A stretch of DNA of 64,000 bases, taken from positions 25,615 through 89,614 of the forward strand of contig NZ_JARACP010000015.1 of NCBI RefSeq assembly GCF_028765545.1. Direction: 5' to 3'. Below, in pieces: positions 9,190 to 18,909 of this stretch. Under the pieces are notes generated by a model. It saw only the letters and a list, made by a program, of their open reading frames with translations, ran no database searches and had not been told where the DNA came from. Position 1 is the stretch's first letter, and every line of letters starts with the position of its first letter. Source of the DNA: Aliivibrio sp. S4MY1 (lineage in GTDB: Bacteria; Pseudomonadota; Gammaproteobacteria; Enterobacterales; Vibrionaceae). The position numbers and the translations under genes were made by a program.

Positions 9190-9309
9190 ATGCAAAAAAG
9201 AGTGATGGCGTTAATGCTATTGAGTGCCTTAACATTGGCTGGCTGTGGTCAAACAGGGGCGTTATACATGCCAGCAGATGACGCACCAAAAACAAAAGTA
9301 GCAGAATAA
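9190..9309 (+). CDS. lptM: LPS-assembly lipoprotein LptM (YifL family), 39 residues
   Basis: A small lipoprotein gene. It encodes a charged start (MQKRVM), a hydrophobic stretch, the lipobox LAGC (Cys at about residue 19), and then GQTGALYMPADDAP, matching the CG-x-x-G-x-LY-x-P signature of YifL. In E. coli LptM binds the LptD/LptE translocon and promotes LptD disulfide maturation. The gene lies directly ahead of lysA and opposite cyaY, the conserved location. Confidence 0.9.
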   Translation: MQKRVMALMLLSALTLAGCGQTGALYMPADDAPKTKVAE

Positions 9310-9372
9310 TTTATTTGTAGTCAGTGTATTTGAATCATCACTGGCTAATAAACACTGAACTAGACAAGGAAG

Positions 9373-10632
9373 ATGACATTGGATTATTTCAATTATAAGG
9401 ATGATGGACAACTTTGGGCTGAAGAGTTACCCGTTGCACAATTAGCTAAACAGTATGGCACGCCATTGTATGTGTATTCTCGTGCGACATTAGAGCGTCA
9501 CTGGAATGCGTTTGATAGTTCTGTGGGTGAACAACCTCACCTTGTGTGTTATGCCGTTAAAGCAAACTCAAATATTGGTGTGTTGAATGCACTTGCCCGT
9601 CTAGGCTCAGGTTTTGATATTGTCTCTCAAGGTGAGCTTGAGCGCGTTGTGGCAGCCGGTGGCGACCCAACTAAAGTCGTCTTCTCTGGCGTTGGAAAAA
9701 CTGCCGTTGAAATGCGTCGAGCGTTAGAGCTTAATATTAAATGTTTTAATGTGGAATCAGAGCCAGAGCTTGAGCGCTTAAATGCGGTTGCTGCTGAGAT
9801 GGGGGTTATAGCGCCTATTTCCTTACGTATTAACCCCGATGTGGATGCAAAAACACACCCGTATATCTCAACAGGTTTGCGTGATAATAAATTTGGTATC
9901 GCGTTTGATCGCGCACCTGAAGTATATAAATTTGCACAAACTTTATCGAATCTAGATATTCAAGGTATTGATTGCCATATTGGTTCTCAGCTGACTGACA
10001 TTGCCCCATTTATCGACGCAACCGATCGTCTACTTACCTTAATTGATGATTTAAAAGCGCAAGGTGTCAATATTCGCCATCTTGATGTGGGTGGTGGCTT
10101 AGGTGTGGTTTATCGTGATGAGTTACCGCCGCAGCCATCAGAGTACGCAACCGCATTGTTAAGTCGTTTAGCGGGTCGTGAAGATCTTGAGCTGATTTTT
10201 GAACCGGGTCGTGCCATTGCTGCAAATGCCGGTATTTTAGTGACTAAAGTTGAGTTCCTAAAACATACAGAACATAAAAACTTTGCCATTATTGATGCCG
10301 CAATGAATGACTTAATGCGCCCAGCGTTATATCAAGCGTGGCAAGATATTGTGCCGGTAACGCCTCGTGAAGGAGAAGCTCAAAGTTACGATTTAGTTGG
10401 CCCTATTTGCGAAACCGGTGATTTCTTAGGTAAAGACCGTGACTTAGTTCTCGAAGCGGATGACTTACTTGCCGTTCGTTCGTCTGGAGCCTATGGTTTT
10501 GTTATGTCATCAAACTATAATACGCGTACGCGAGCAGCAGAAATTATGGTGGATGGCGAGCAAGTACATCTTGTTCGTAAAAGAGAAGAGTTAAACTCAC
10601 TCTGGGAGCTAGAATCCATCTTACCGAATTAA
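9373..10632 (+). CDS. lysA: Diaminopimelate decarboxylase
   Basis: A PLP enzyme (fold type III) that converts meso-diaminopimelate to L-lysine, the last step of the pathway. It has 419 residues. The PLP lysine lies in CYAVKANSN near residue 62, with phosphate-binding GGGLGV and EPGRAIAANAG further on, and the substrate CETGDFLG motif near 345. An AAGGAAG ribosome binding site precedes the ATG. It is second in the lptM-lysA-dapF-DUF484-xerC operon, which places both diaminopimelate enzymes together. Confidence 0.97.
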   Translation: MTLDYFNYKDDGQLWAEELPVAQLAKQYGTPLYVYSRATLERHWNAFDSSVGEQPHLVCYAVKANSNIGVLNALARLGSGFDIVSQGELERVVAAGGDPTKVVFSGVGKTAVEMRRALELNIKCFNVESEPELERLNAVAAEMGVIAPISLRINPDVDAKTHPYISTGLRDNKFGIAFDRAPEVYKFAQTLSNLDIQGIDCHIGSQLTDIAPFIDATDRLLTLIDDLKAQGVNIRHLDVGGGLGVVYRDELPPQPSEYATALLSRLAGREDLELIFEPGRAIAANAGILVTKVEFLKHTEHKNFAIIDAAMNDLMRPALYQAWQDIVPVTPREGEAQSYDLVGPICETGDFLGKDRDLVLEADDLLAVRSSGAYGFVMSSNYNTRTRAAEIMVDGEQVHLVRKREELNSLWELESILPN

Positions 10633-10712
10633 CTTAGATTTAAAGAGCAGGGAACCTAAGGCGACTTGCTCTTTTGCTATTCAACCTAAAAGAAAAAATA
10701 AGAAGAACAACT

Positions 10713-11543
10713 ATGCACTTTCATTTTTCTAAAATGCACGGGCTAGGCAATGACTTTATGGTTGTTGATTGCTTAACTCAAAATATTTTCTTTTCGCCAG
10801 ATCTGATCCGTCGCTTAGCCGACCGTAACCGTGGTATTGGTTTTGATCAGCTCTTGGTGGTTGAAGCCCCTTATGATCCAGAAACTGATTTCCATTACCG
10901 AATTTTTAATGCGGATGGCACTGAAGTAGAACAGTGTGGCAATGGTGCGCGTTGTTTTGCTCGTTTTGTACGAATGAAAGGCTTAACTAATAAAATCAGT
11001 ATTTCGGTCAGTACCAAAAAAGGCAAGATGACCTTAAAAGTTGAAGATGATGATCAAATTACGGTAAACATGGGTGAACCAGTATTTGAACCAAATAAAA
11101 TCCCTTTTAAAGCGACTCAAGCTGAAAAAACTTACTTATTACGCGCCGATGATAAAACGCTTTTTTGCGGTGCAGTAAGCATGGGTAATCCACATTGCGT
11201 CACCGTAGTGGATAATGTCGATAATTACGATGTTGATAAATACGGCCCATTAGTTGAAGGTCATGAACGCTTCCCTGAGCGTGTTAATGCAGGCTTTATG
11301 GAAATTGTCTCACCAAATGAGGTAAAGCTGCGCGTTTATGAGCGTGGTGCTGGCGAAACTCAAGCGTGTGGAAGTGGTGCGTGTGGCGCGGTTGCTATCG
11401 GTATCATGCAAGAATTATTAGCTGAAGAGGTTAACGTCTCTCTGCCTGGTGGTGATTTGCAGATCTCATGGAAAGGCCCTGGTTATCCGTTGTTTATGAC
11501 AGGCCCTGCAACCCATGTTTATGATGGCCAATTATCAATATGA
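10713..11543 (+). CDS. dapF: Diaminopimelate epimerase
   Basis: Interconverts LL- and meso-diaminopimelate for lysine and peptidoglycan synthesis, without a cofactor. It has 276 residues. The two catalytic cysteines are seen in EQCGNGARC (about 73) and QACGSGAC (about 217). I chose the ATG giving [15 protein letters not shown], the family N-terminus, with AAGAAG upstream; an earlier in-frame ATG adds 13 non-conserved residues. The stop overlaps the next start (ATGA), indicating coupling. Confidence 0.97.
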   Translation: MHFHFSKMHGLGNDFMVVDCLTQNIFFSPDLIRRLADRNRGIGFDQLLVVEAPYDPETDFHYRIFNADGTEVEQCGNGARCFARFVRMKGLTNKISISVSTKKGKMTLKVEDDDQITVNMGEPVFEPNKIPFKATQAEKTYLLRADDKTLFCGAVSMGNPHCVTVVDNVDNYDVDKYGPLVEGHERFPERVNAGFMEIVSPNEVKLRVYERGAGETQACGSGACGAVAIGIMQELLAEEVNVSLPGGDLQISWKGPGYPLFMTGPATHVYDGQLSI

Positions 11544-12241
11544 ATAAAGTGACATCAATAGAGCCGCAGCCAACACAAATAACGGAAGATGTTGTGGCTC
11601 AATTTTTAATGGACCACCCTGATTTTTTTCAGCAATATCCAGAGTTACTTGGACGAATTAAAGTCGATATGCCTGAACGAGGCGTGGTTTCTTTAGTTGA
11701 AGTACAAGTCAGTAAATTGCGTGATCGCATTGGTGATTTAGAGGAAGAAATCACTCAACTAATGTCATTGGCCGCAAAAAACGATCGTCTATTTCATGAT
11801 TTTGCGAATGTACAAAAACAATTACTGATGTGCGAAGATTTTTCTCAAGCAGCGAAAGTGATTGAGCAAAAAGCTCAATCTCTTAATTTAACTGCGCACA
11901 TAAAGATCATTGGTCATTCTCATCCTAAATACCATATCGAGAAAATGGCACTCGATAATTTCAGTAAAAAGTTTTTGAATGGGCACTCTGCTTACTTAGG
12001 GCGTTTACGTCAAGCAGAGCGTGATAAGTTACTGGTTTATGGTGGGCTTAATCATTCAAGTACCGAACTTGGTTCATTTGCTGTTCTTCCATTAGGACAA
12101 TCGACGCCAATGGGGATTATTGCGTTTGCTAGCCATGATGGCGGTCACTTTGAACCAAATATGGACACGTTGTTTTTAGAGCAACTGGTTAGTGTGTTTC
12201 ATTATTTATTAACGCAATGGTTGAAATCTTCTCATGAGTGA
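11540..12241 (+). CDS. DUF484 family protein (YigA-like)
   Basis: A 233-residue cytosolic protein of the DUF484 family, which sits between dapF and xerC in many gamma-proteobacteria. The opening [20 protein letters not shown] is the family signature. A coiled-coil stretch (about 55-85, [17 protein letters not shown]) precedes a GAF-like domain. Start and stop overlap dapF (4 bp) and xerC (8 bp), so it is coupled within the operon. Its function is not established. The coiled coil plus GAF-like fold suggests a sensing or scaffold role. Confidence 0.9.
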   Translation: MNKVTSIEPQPTQITEDVVAQFLMDHPDFFQQYPELLGRIKVDMPERGVVSLVEVQVSKLRDRIGDLEEEITQLMSLAAKNDRLFHDFANVQKQLLMCEDFSQAAKVIEQKAQSLNLTAHIKIIGHSHPKYHIEKMALDNFSKKFLNGHSAYLGRLRQAERDKLLVYGGLNHSSTELGSFAVLPLGQSTPMGIIAFASHDGGHFEPNMDTLFLEQLVSVFHYLLTQWLKSSHE

Positions 12242-13145
12242 TGTATTACCTGCTCAATACTCCAAACATCTTGATGTCTTCTATGAGTTCTTACGTAACG
12301 AAAAAGGCTTAAGCATTTACACCCAACGCAGTTATAAACGCCAACTTACCACGATTGCTGAGCAATTGATTGAGCTGGGCGTTGAATCTTGGCAAGAGGT
12401 TGATGCGGGCTGGGTGCGTCAAATTACCAGTAAAGGTATGCGTGAGGGGCTAAAAGCGAGTAGCTTATCCACTCGATTATCTTCACTACGCAGTTTTTTT
12501 GATTTTTTGGTATTACGTAATGTATTAACCGCTAACCCTGCGAAAGGGGTGTCAGCACCCCGTAAGTCACGCCCATTACCAAAAAATATCGATGTTGATG
12601 AAATGGGGCAATTGCTCGAAGTAAATGAGGATGACCCATTATCGATTCGAGATCGTGCCATGATGGAATTGATGTATGGTGCAGGTTTACGTTTGGCTGA
12701 ATTAGTGGGTATTGATGTTCGTGACATTCAATTACGCCAAGGTGAATTGCGAGTGATTGGTAAAGGGAATAAAGAACGTAAAGTTCCTTTTTCGGGTCAG
12801 GCGAAAGAGTGGTTAGGGCATTGGTTGCAAGTTCGAAATCAACTCGCTAAACCAGAAGAAACCGGATTATTTGTTTCTAAATTGGGTGTTCGTATTTCGC
12901 ATCGAAATGTGCAAAAGCGAATGGCTGAGTGGGGAATGAAACAAGGAGTCAATAGTCATATTAGCCCGCATAAATTACGTCACTCATTTGCGACACACAT
13001 GCTGGAGTCGAGTGGTAATTTACGTGCTGTTCAAGAGTTACTTGGGCATGAAAATATTTCTACTACGCAAATTTATACCCATTTAGATTTTCAACACCTT
13101 GCTCAAGCGTACGACCAAGCGCATCCAAGAGCAAAGAAAAAATAA
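12234..13145 (+). CDS. xerC: Tyrosine recombinase XerC
   Basis: Site-specific recombinase that works with XerD at dif to resolve chromosome dimers. It has 303 residues, with an N-terminal SAM-like core-binding domain and a C-terminal catalytic domain. The catalytic residues show as the Arg in GAGLRLAEL (about 151), [11 protein letters not shown] (about 243-253), [15 protein letters not shown] with the second His, and the nucleophilic Tyr near 278. It overlaps the DUF484 gene by 8 bp. In E. coli a phosphatase gene (yigB) follows; here the operon ends and convergent yigL follows. Confidence 0.96.
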   Translation: MSDVLPAQYSKHLDVFYEFLRNEKGLSIYTQRSYKRQLTTIAEQLIELGVESWQEVDAGWVRQITSKGMREGLKASSLSTRLSSLRSFFDFLVLRNVLTANPAKGVSAPRKSRPLPKNIDVDEMGQLLEVNEDDPLSIRDRAMMELMYGAGLRLAELVGIDVRDIQLRQGELRVIGKGNKERKVPFSGQAKEWLGHWLQVRNQLAKPEETGLFVSKLGVRISHRNVQKRMAEWGMKQGVNSHISPHKLRHSFATHMLESSGNLRAVQELLGHENISTTQIYTHLDFQHLAQAYDQAHPRAKKK

Positions 13146-13158
13146 ATAGTAGTTAACT

Positions 13159-13181
13159 ACTTGGCCTATGATAGGCCAAGT
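13159..13181. terminator. Weak terminator-like hairpin between xerC and yigL
   Basis: ACTTGGCCTA (13159-13168) pairs with TAGGCCAAGT (13172-13181). The T-tract is poor on both sides, so it may be a weak bidirectional terminator between the convergent genes. Confidence 0.45.
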
Positions 13182-13192
13182 GATCTGTATGC

Positions 13193-13990
13193 TTATTTTA
13201 ATAGTAGGTTTTCTAAGTAATGAGCAACCGCTTCATCTGCAGATGAGCCAATAACTTCATTATTTGGCAGGGCTTTTTTCACTTTTTCATGCGATGTTCC
13301 CATCACAATCCCTTTGCCAGCCATGCTTAACATTTCGTAATCGTTCATGCCATCACCAAAAGCGATGCAGTTCTCTAACGTTTTACCAAGTAACTTAGCA
13401 ACCGCTTCTAATGCGGCACCTTTAGAGACTTCAGCGGCCATTACTTCTAAACACCAAGGCGTAGAAAAAGCCACCATTAACTCATCACCAAATTGTGCTT
13501 TTAGCTTAGTCTCATATTCTACCAAGTAGTCATGCTCTGGCATGGTCACAAAGATTTTTGCGATATTCTCAACAGGGGGGGTATTTGCATCAAATAAGGT
13601 GTAAGTGAATCCATTATCATGAAAATCTTTTAGGCTTTCGTCTTCTTTATGCATAAACCATTTATCGTCTGAGTACATATGAATAGATAAAGATTCATCG
13701 TCTTTTAATAGATTTAGTACTTGTGGGATAAAAGTTTCAGGAAGATTTTTACTGTAAATAAGATTGTCATCGGCATCATGAACACGAGCGCCGTTAGAAG
13801 TGATCATGTAAGCCGGGATGCCGACATCTTTACGAATATTACCGACATCAATGTGGTGACGACCTGTTGCAAAAATAAAAGTAAGGTCTTGTTGGTGCAG
13901 TTTATTTAGTGTTTTTTTAGTAAAGTCTGCAATTTTATGCTCAGGTGTAAGTAGTGTGCCGTCAAGATCAGATGCAACGATAGTAATCAT
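13193..13990 (-). CDS. yigL: Cof-type HAD-IIB phosphatase, YigL-like
   Basis: A 265-residue haloacid dehalogenase phosphatase. Motif I is VASDLDGTLL at the N-terminus, motif II is ATGRH, and motif IV is FGDGMNDYEML near 215. The middle insertion is the C2B cap of the Cof family. E. coli YigL dephosphorylates pyridoxal phosphate and sugar phosphates. The same pldB-yigL order is found in E. coli, which supports the name over other Cof paralogs. Substrate specificity is inferred from context. Confidence 0.85.
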   Translation of the reverse strand: MITIVASDLDGTLLTPEHKIADFTKKTLNKLHQQDLTFIFATGRHHIDVGNIRKDVGIPAYMITSNGARVHDADDNLIYSKNLPETFIPQVLNLLKDDESLSIHMYSDDKWFMHKEDESLKDFHDNGFTYTLFDANTPPVENIAKIFVTMPEHDYLVEYETKLKAQFGDELMVAFSTPWCLEVMAAEVSKGAALEAVAKLLGKTLENCIAFGDGMNDYEMLSMAGKGIVMGTSHEKVKKALPNNEVIGSSADEAVAHYLENLLLK

Positions 13991-14055
13991 AAAGCCTCAG
14001 GAATAAAGAATAGATTCAAAAATAACTGAGTTCAGTTTACGTCACTTTATAAAGA

Positions 14056-14096
14056 AAAAAGAGGGTAAAGATAACAATATTGCTTTTCCTCTTTTT
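14056..14096 (-). terminator. Terminator after pldB
   Basis: AAAAAGAGG (14056-14064) and CCTCTTTTT (14088-14096) form a stem with a further AAAG/CTTT pair inside. On the minus strand a T-run ends the stem just after the pldB stop codon. Confidence 0.6.
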
Positions 14097-14110
14097 ACTT
14101 TAGCTAGGCA

Positions 14111-15088
14111 TCACACTTCTAATGGCGATCTATGTTGCTGAAAGAAGTTGAGAATATTTGAGAGCGCTTGATTTCGGCAAACATCAGATTCAAAAAGCAG
14201 TTCGTGTTTTGCATTTTTAATGGTGATTAATTGGCAATCGGGGGCATTTTTTTGAAAAGTAGTATGCGCATTATTATCCACAATACGGTCGTTTTCTCCC
14301 TGAAGTAATAACACAGGAGCAGAGCAAGAAGCGGCTTGTTCTACGCAGAGTTTTGAGCCTTTTAAACTTTGATTTACCCAGTGATTACTTGGGCCACCTA
14401 TCTGAAGCTCGGGTTTTAGATCGTATAACTCACGGAACCATTGATAGCGAATTTCACAGGAGGTTAATGTGTTATCTAAAAAGGGTTTTGCATGATAGGG
14501 AGCTTGCCCTAAAGCATAAGAGGGTTGTGAGGCCCAGCGACTTAAATAACGACTTATAGGACCCGCAATGGGTTTTAACCAAGGTTGAATATGAATACCG
14601 TGCATTGGTGCGCTTAATGCTACTGCTGAATATGGGTGTGAATGAGTTTCCACATATTGAGTTGCAATTGCCCCTCCCATAGAGTGCCCAAGTAAATAGC
14701 AATCTTGGTAATCTTCAGGCGCAATTAAGTGCTGAGTCATGCTGTTTAGGTCAAGAATGTAATCATTAAACTCTTCAATATGACCGATATCGCGATTGGT
14801 AGTCAGTCGATCTGAAAGTCCCTGCCCACGGTGATCAAAGGAATAAATATCATAACCTTGGCAAAATAGGTCATAAAACAGTTCTTGGTATTTATAAACA
14901 CTTTCAATACGACCATTAACCACCATGATGGCTTTACGGTTCGCAGGGCTAGTAAAACTCACCCAATGCAGTTGCGTCTCTTTTTCGCCTTGATAAAAAC
15001 CGTGCTGACGTCTTTCCCAAAATGGTGTGACGTGCTTTTGCATTGTTTCAAGATAATGCGATTCTTGAGTAAAGGCGATTTTGTTCAT
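14111..15088 (-). CDS. pldB: Lysophospholipase L2-like alpha/beta hydrolase
   Basis: About 325 residues of the PldB/monoacylglycerol lipase type. The nucleophile elbow is GHSMGG (about 138-143), preceded by FDHRGQGLSD, a motif common to these lipases. Catalytic Asp and His candidates are in QGENDRIVD and NAKHELLFE. E. coli PldB hydrolyses 2-acyl lysophospholipids at the inner membrane. There is no signal peptide. An in-frame GTG nine bases upstream (15097) is an alternative start; neither has a good ribosome binding site. It is probably co-transcribed with yigL. Confidence 0.87.
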   Translation of the reverse strand: MNKIAFTQESHYLETMQKHVTPFWERRQHGFYQGEKETQLHWVSFTSPANRKAIMVVNGRIESVYKYQELFYDLFCQGYDIYSFDHRGQGLSDRLTTNRDIGHIEEFNDYILDLNSMTQHLIAPEDYQDCYLLGHSMGGAIATQYVETHSHPYSAVALSAPMHGIHIQPWLKPIAGPISRYLSRWASQPSYALGQAPYHAKPFLDNTLTSCEIRYQWFRELYDLKPELQIGGPSNHWVNQSLKGSKLCVEQAASCSAPVLLLQGENDRIVDNNAHTTFQKNAPDCQLITIKNAKHELLFESDVCRNQALSNILNFFQQHRSPLEV

Positions 15089-15097
15089 TGGGCTCAC

Positions 15098-15428
15098 TAC
15101 ATGGCTGTAAATGGTGGGTTGATATTATTATATACTAAGTTCCCTTGAGGAGGAGAAATGGGCACCTTACCCTTCTATTATTATTTAATAAAAAGAGTGA
15201 ATTTTCTTATTCGCTATCTTACTCATTTATTTTATCTTGTCATAATCACATATTCTGTCTATTTCTTGGGTGTTAATTAACCAAATGTATGTTTTTTCTT
15301 ATGCTATTGGATTATCATGCGTATAAATAAACTTACCATTTGTCGTTCTTTTTCTTAAGAATATGATGATTGTGCCGATAATAATCTTTATGACATTTGT
15401 ACTTGTAATAGGATATTGCTTTTAAGTT
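15098..15428. other. Divergent promoter gap between pldB and the EAL/HDOD gene
   Basis: About 330 bp, AT-rich. Besides the candidate 40-residue ORF it should hold the promoters for pldB (minus) and the EAL/HDOD gene (plus). No operator palindrome stands out. Confidence 0.5.
15158..15280 (+). CDS. Possible 40-residue hydrophobic small protein
   Basis: A short open frame starts at an ATG behind an extended Shine-Dalgarno sequence (GAGGAGGAG, 15147-15155). It encodes a peptide beginning MGTLPFYYYLIKRVNF, with a hydrophobic stretch (residues about 21-38, LTHLFYLVIITYSVYFLG) that could span the membrane. Lys and Arg residues sit before the stretch. A TATACT box lies 20 bp upstream of the ATG. I do not recognise the protein. 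It lies in the gap between divergent pldB and the EAL/HDOD gene. The ribosome binding site is the main evidence, so it remains a candidate. Confidence 0.45.
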   Translation: MGTLPFYYYLIKRVNFLIRYLTHLFYLVIITYSVYFLGVN

Positions 15429-16652
15429 ATGTATGCATACGTTGCCCGACAACCGATCCTGAGTCGGAAGAAACAAACGATAGGCTACGAACTACTTTTC
15501 CGTGACGGTGAAAGTAATGCGTTTCCTAATATAGAAGCAAATCAAGCAACGAGTCGGCTGCTAGTTGAAAACTTTATGTCGACAGGTTGTAACCCTGCGC
15601 TAGAATCTCCTCGTAGTTTTATAAATTTCCCCCAAGAGTCATTAATATCTTTGGTTCCAACGGCATTCCCTAAAAAGAAGATTGTCATTGAGGTTCTTGA
15701 AACCTGCATTCCTAATGATGAGTTATTTAGTGCGATTAAGCATTTGCACAGAATGGGGTATGTGATTGCGCTTGATGACTTTAGTTTGGATGCCGTTTGG
15801 GATCGATTTTTACCCTATTCACACATCGTTAAGTTAGACATTATGCAATTAGGTATTGATGTGGCATGTGAATACGTTAAACAACGTAAGCAGCAGGGAT
15901 GTAAGCGACATTATTTAGCAGAAAGAGTTGAGACTAATGATGAGTTTCAACAGGCCTTTGAAGCTGGTTTCCATTTTTATCAGGGCTACTTTTTTAGTAA
16001 ACCGGAGATCATAAAAAACCGAGTTGTAAAACCAGAAGAACTTCTTACGATGCAGCTATATCAAGAAGTGTGTCGTGAAAACGTGGATTTTTCTCGAATA
16101 GAGCAGTTGATTGCACAAGACGTCTCTTTATCTTATCAGTTATTGAAGTTTGTAAATACAGCATCGGTACGACTTGAAAATCCCATTTCATCATTTAAGC
16201 AAGCATTAGTTTATCTTGGTGAAGAGCAAATAAAAATGTTTGTGACTTTAATTGCTACTGCACATGCAGCGATCAATAAGCCCAAGGAGTTGTATAAACA
16301 ATCTTTAGTGAAAGGGCGTTTTTGTGAGTTGATGATTTGCCGTATTCAAAATGGCACTCCAGGACAGCAAGCATTTATTGTTGGATTATTTTCTTTACTT
16401 GATGTTTTACTCGATCGTAAAATTGATGAGGTTTTAGAGCAGTTATCATTAGATCGAGAAATAGAACAAGCTATCCTGCTCAGAGAAGGCTTATTGGGTT
16501 CCATGCTAGAACTGTATGAAAGTATTGATAAAGGAGACTGGAAAAGTATTGACCAAACCAGTCGACTGCTTGGGTTCTCTCCAAAAACGGTAGAGAAAAC
16601 GTATCAAGATGCAGAGAAGTGGTATCAAATGATCTTATGTCAATCTAACTAG
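15429..16652 (+). CDS. EAL-HDOD signalling protein with degenerate EAL motif
   Basis: A 407-residue cytosolic protein of the YuxH/CdgJ type. An N-terminal EAL-like domain (about 1-200) is followed by a HDOD domain (about 205-400). The signature Glu-Ala-Leu is replaced by YELLFR, although EVLE, ALDDF, KLDIM and YQGYFFSKP remain in place. Loss of the canonical motif suggests c-di-GMP binding or protein interaction rather than full phosphodiesterase activity. This is inference. Family members influence motility in Vibrio. It is a single gene ended by a strong bidirectional terminator. Confidence 0.88.
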   Translation: MYAYVARQPILSRKKQTIGYELLFRDGESNAFPNIEANQATSRLLVENFMSTGCNPALESPRSFINFPQESLISLVPTAFPKKKIVIEVLETCIPNDELFSAIKHLHRMGYVIALDDFSLDAVWDRFLPYSHIVKLDIMQLGIDVACEYVKQRKQQGCKRHYLAERVETNDEFQQAFEAGFHFYQGYFFSKPEIIKNRVVKPEELLTMQLYQEVCRENVDFSRIEQLIAQDVSLSYQLLKFVNTASVRLENPISSFKQALVYLGEEQIKMFVTLIATAHAAINKPKELYKQSLVKGRFCELMICRIQNGTPGQQAFIVGLFSLLDVLLDRKIDEVLEQLSLDREIEQAILLREGLLGSMLELYESIDKGDWKSIDQTSRLLGFSPKTVEKTYQDAEKWYQMILCQSN

Positions 16653-16673
16653 CCATAGAATTTAAGCTAGAAT

Positions 16674-16733
16674 AAAAAGCCCCATTAAGTGCATCGCTTA
16701 TTATCGTAAGGTCAGTATTTGATGGGGCTTTTT
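16674..16733. terminator. Bidirectional terminator
   Basis: AAAAAGCCCCAT (16674-16685) and ATGGGGCTTTTT (16722-16733) are perfectly complementary over 12 bp with a 36-nt loop. It lies between convergent EAL/HDOD and AsmA-like genes. Confidence 0.8.
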
Positions 16734-16756
16734 ATTGTCAGAAATACTGATTGTAA

Positions 16757-18730
16757 TTACTGACAATAGTTGATGATATAGACTTCTTCAGAGAACAGCT
16801 TTTGTTTTATTTGGTGACATTCTTGAGTAATGGAAGTGATGGCTTCGCCTTGCTCTGGGTTAACCAAGTCGTAATCACCTTCAATATTGTAATTAAAGCC
16901 CTCTCCAATAATCGTAATGGGTTCAATAGAAATACGCCCACGGTTGGCGGTTACTGTTATTGGGTCAACGTGTATTGGGTATTGCGCAATAAGTTCTTTT
17001 TTCTTAGTTCTATCGGTTGTTATTGTTGATGTGTTAGGGCGTTCGTTATCCGGAATCAATCCTAATTTATATTGCCACAGTTCTTGAGCTGTTTTGGTGG
17101 TAGTCATGTCTCTTGGAGTCATGTTTAGTTCACCATTAAAGCTATAGTTAAAGCTGTCTTGATTTGCTGCTAACCCATTACCGTTAAAAGTAAACTCAGT
17201 AATACCATCAATAGGAATAGGGTTTGGAAAGAAACGACTTAGGTAGCTGATAGGCAATCCATCACCATAAGCCTCAAACTGCCAAGGTTGGCTATCCTGA
17301 GTTAAGTGAATGCTGCCATTAAAACCAACAAGCCCTTCAGATAAAGGCAGCAGTGCTCGCTCTACTGTCCACAAACCATCTTCGGTTTTCATTTCTACTA
17401 ATAATTGTTGGCTTAATAGATAATTAAAACTCGCATTAGAGGCGCTCATCGAAAGTGTGCCATCCCATAATCCCCATTGCTCTAAGCGCAGTAAATCGAG
17501 GTCATGACCTTCCATATTTACCCCTGATAATTGATATGGGTACTGACCATTCAATTGAATTAATTGAGTATTATTAACATCTAGTTTGGCTATTTTTACT
17601 TGCTCTAATTGATTTACGTATTGAGTTAACACTCTCGCTTCTTCATTAGTTATGGCCCATTTGACTTGGTCAATACTCAACGAATTTAAATTTATGCTCG
17701 TTGGTGATAGTTTGCCAGTAAGTTGAATGTGACCATCAAAAATTTCGAATGAAAGCGTCGATATATCTGCTTTTTGACCATTAAGCGTTAAGCTAAAAAT
17801 GGGGTTATTAATAGTATGTTCATTCCAGACCAAATTGTCGGAATTAAACGATATATTTGCGTTATTTTGCTGCCATAAATGGTAAGGAAGCAGTACGTTT
17901 TCAGCAGATAAACTTAAGTTATTAACCACAAATTGTGGTAGTTCAATATTGATATCTAACAGATCAATACGTTCAAATTGATAAGTGAAATTGTGTTGAG
18001 ATAGCCATTCGATTGGCTTGTTAATAATGTCCGCATTACTTGATTCTAAATTAAATTTACGCAATGTGAATTGTGGAATAACCCATAATTTATTTTCTTT
18101 AAGCTCTGCTTGTGCGGTAATTGTACTGCCGCGCCAAGTAAGAGAAATACCATGAAGAGCGGTGTAGTGTTGAGTGTAATAGCCATCAACTAATACCTCA
18201 TCTAGGGCCTCACCCTGCCAATACAGTTGTTTGGCCGAGAATTGAAAATCGCCCTCAAAAGGTAACGAACTTTCTTTTTGTATTGCCCAATTTTCTAATT
18301 GAATTTGAGCATCACGCAGCACTATGTCGTCATTGGCAAAATCTAAATTTGAAACACTAAATTGATCAATAGAAATCCAATCGATACTTTGTGTATCAGG
18401 CAGTCCTTTTTGTAGACTAAGACCATCGACTTTGATGCTATCAAACGCTAATTTATTATTTTGAATTGGGTACTGAGAGAGCCAAAAATCGACGGTTTGA
18501 ATGTTTAATTCACTCTCGGTTTGAATAGCAACATCTGAAAGAGTTAGGTGTAAAGGTGATTGGATTGAGTAATGAATATCTCCAAATGAGATCTTTTGAT
18601 GCGTCAGTTTTTGCACCAATGGATTTAGCATTGGTTGTGCGTAAGGTGTATGTAAAAGGGATAAAAATGCGACCACAAATAGCAGGCAAAAAGAGATAAG
18701 CCAACCAAGGCTTTTCAGTGTGGTATACAT
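16757..18730 (-). CDS. AsmA-like membrane-anchored periplasmic protein
   Basis: About 657 residues. One N-terminal membrane segment (about 7-27, SLGWLISFCLLFVVAFLSLL) is followed by a long beta-rich periplasmic region resembling AsmA/TamB-type lipid-transfer proteins. Repeated short beta stretches of the kind LSLSADNV and LTLNGQ support this. The start chosen (MYTTLKSLGWL) has GGAG eight bases upstream; a longer frame begins 60 bp earlier. It is next to pckA but separated by a terminator. A role in phospholipid transport or outer-membrane homeostasis is inferred from the fold only. Confidence 0.75.
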   Translation of the reverse strand: MYTTLKSLGWLISFCLLFVVAFLSLLHTPYAQPMLNPLVQKLTHQKISFGDIHYSIQSPLHLTLSDVAIQTESELNIQTVDFWLSQYPIQNNKLAFDSIKVDGLSLQKGLPDTQSIDWISIDQFSVSNLDFANDDIVLRDAQIQLENWAIQKESSLPFEGDFQFSAKQLYWQGEALDEVLVDGYYTQHYTALHGISLTWRGSTITAQAELKENKLWVIPQFTLRKFNLESSNADIINKPIEWLSQHNFTYQFERIDLLDINIELPQFVVNNLSLSAENVLLPYHLWQQNNANISFNSDNLVWNEHTINNPIFSLTLNGQKADISTLSFEIFDGHIQLTGKLSPTSINLNSLSIDQVKWAITNEEARVLTQYVNQLEQVKIAKLDVNNTQLIQLNGQYPYQLSGVNMEGHDLDLLRLEQWGLWDGTLSMSASNASFNYLLSQQLLVEMKTEDGLWTVERALLPLSEGLVGFNGSIHLTQDSQPWQFEAYGDGLPISYLSRFFPNPIPIDGITEFTFNGNGLAANQDSFNYSFNGELNMTPRDMTTTKTAQELWQYKLGLIPDNERPNTSTITTDRTKKKELIAQYPIHVDPITVTANRGRISIEPITIIGEGFNYNIEGDYDLVNPEQGEAITSITQECHQIKQKLFSEEVYIINYCQ

Positions 18731-18857
18731 TGTTAACTCCAAAAGAAAAATAGGAACAGAAAGAGTGGAGTAAAAACCAGATGCAATCAAGTGATTGTAG
18801 TGGTTTACTCAGAGGTAATCACTGTTTTGCGCTCATGTTTGAATTGATTGCATAAAA

Positions 18858-18881
18858 AAGCCCTTCACAAGGGAAGGGCTT
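18858..18881 (-). terminator. Terminator after pckA
   Basis: AAGCCCTTC (18858-18866) and GAAGGGCTT (18873-18881) with a 6-nt loop. On the minus strand the stem is followed by a T-run. Confidence 0.85.
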
Positions 18882-18909
18882 GACGTTATCGGTGTATAAC
18901 CTTGCTCAC

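Noticed and set aside
9109..9195. A 29-residue N-terminal extension of CyaY
   Set aside because: It would run into the divergent lptM gene, and the shorter start has a proper ribosome binding site and the family length.
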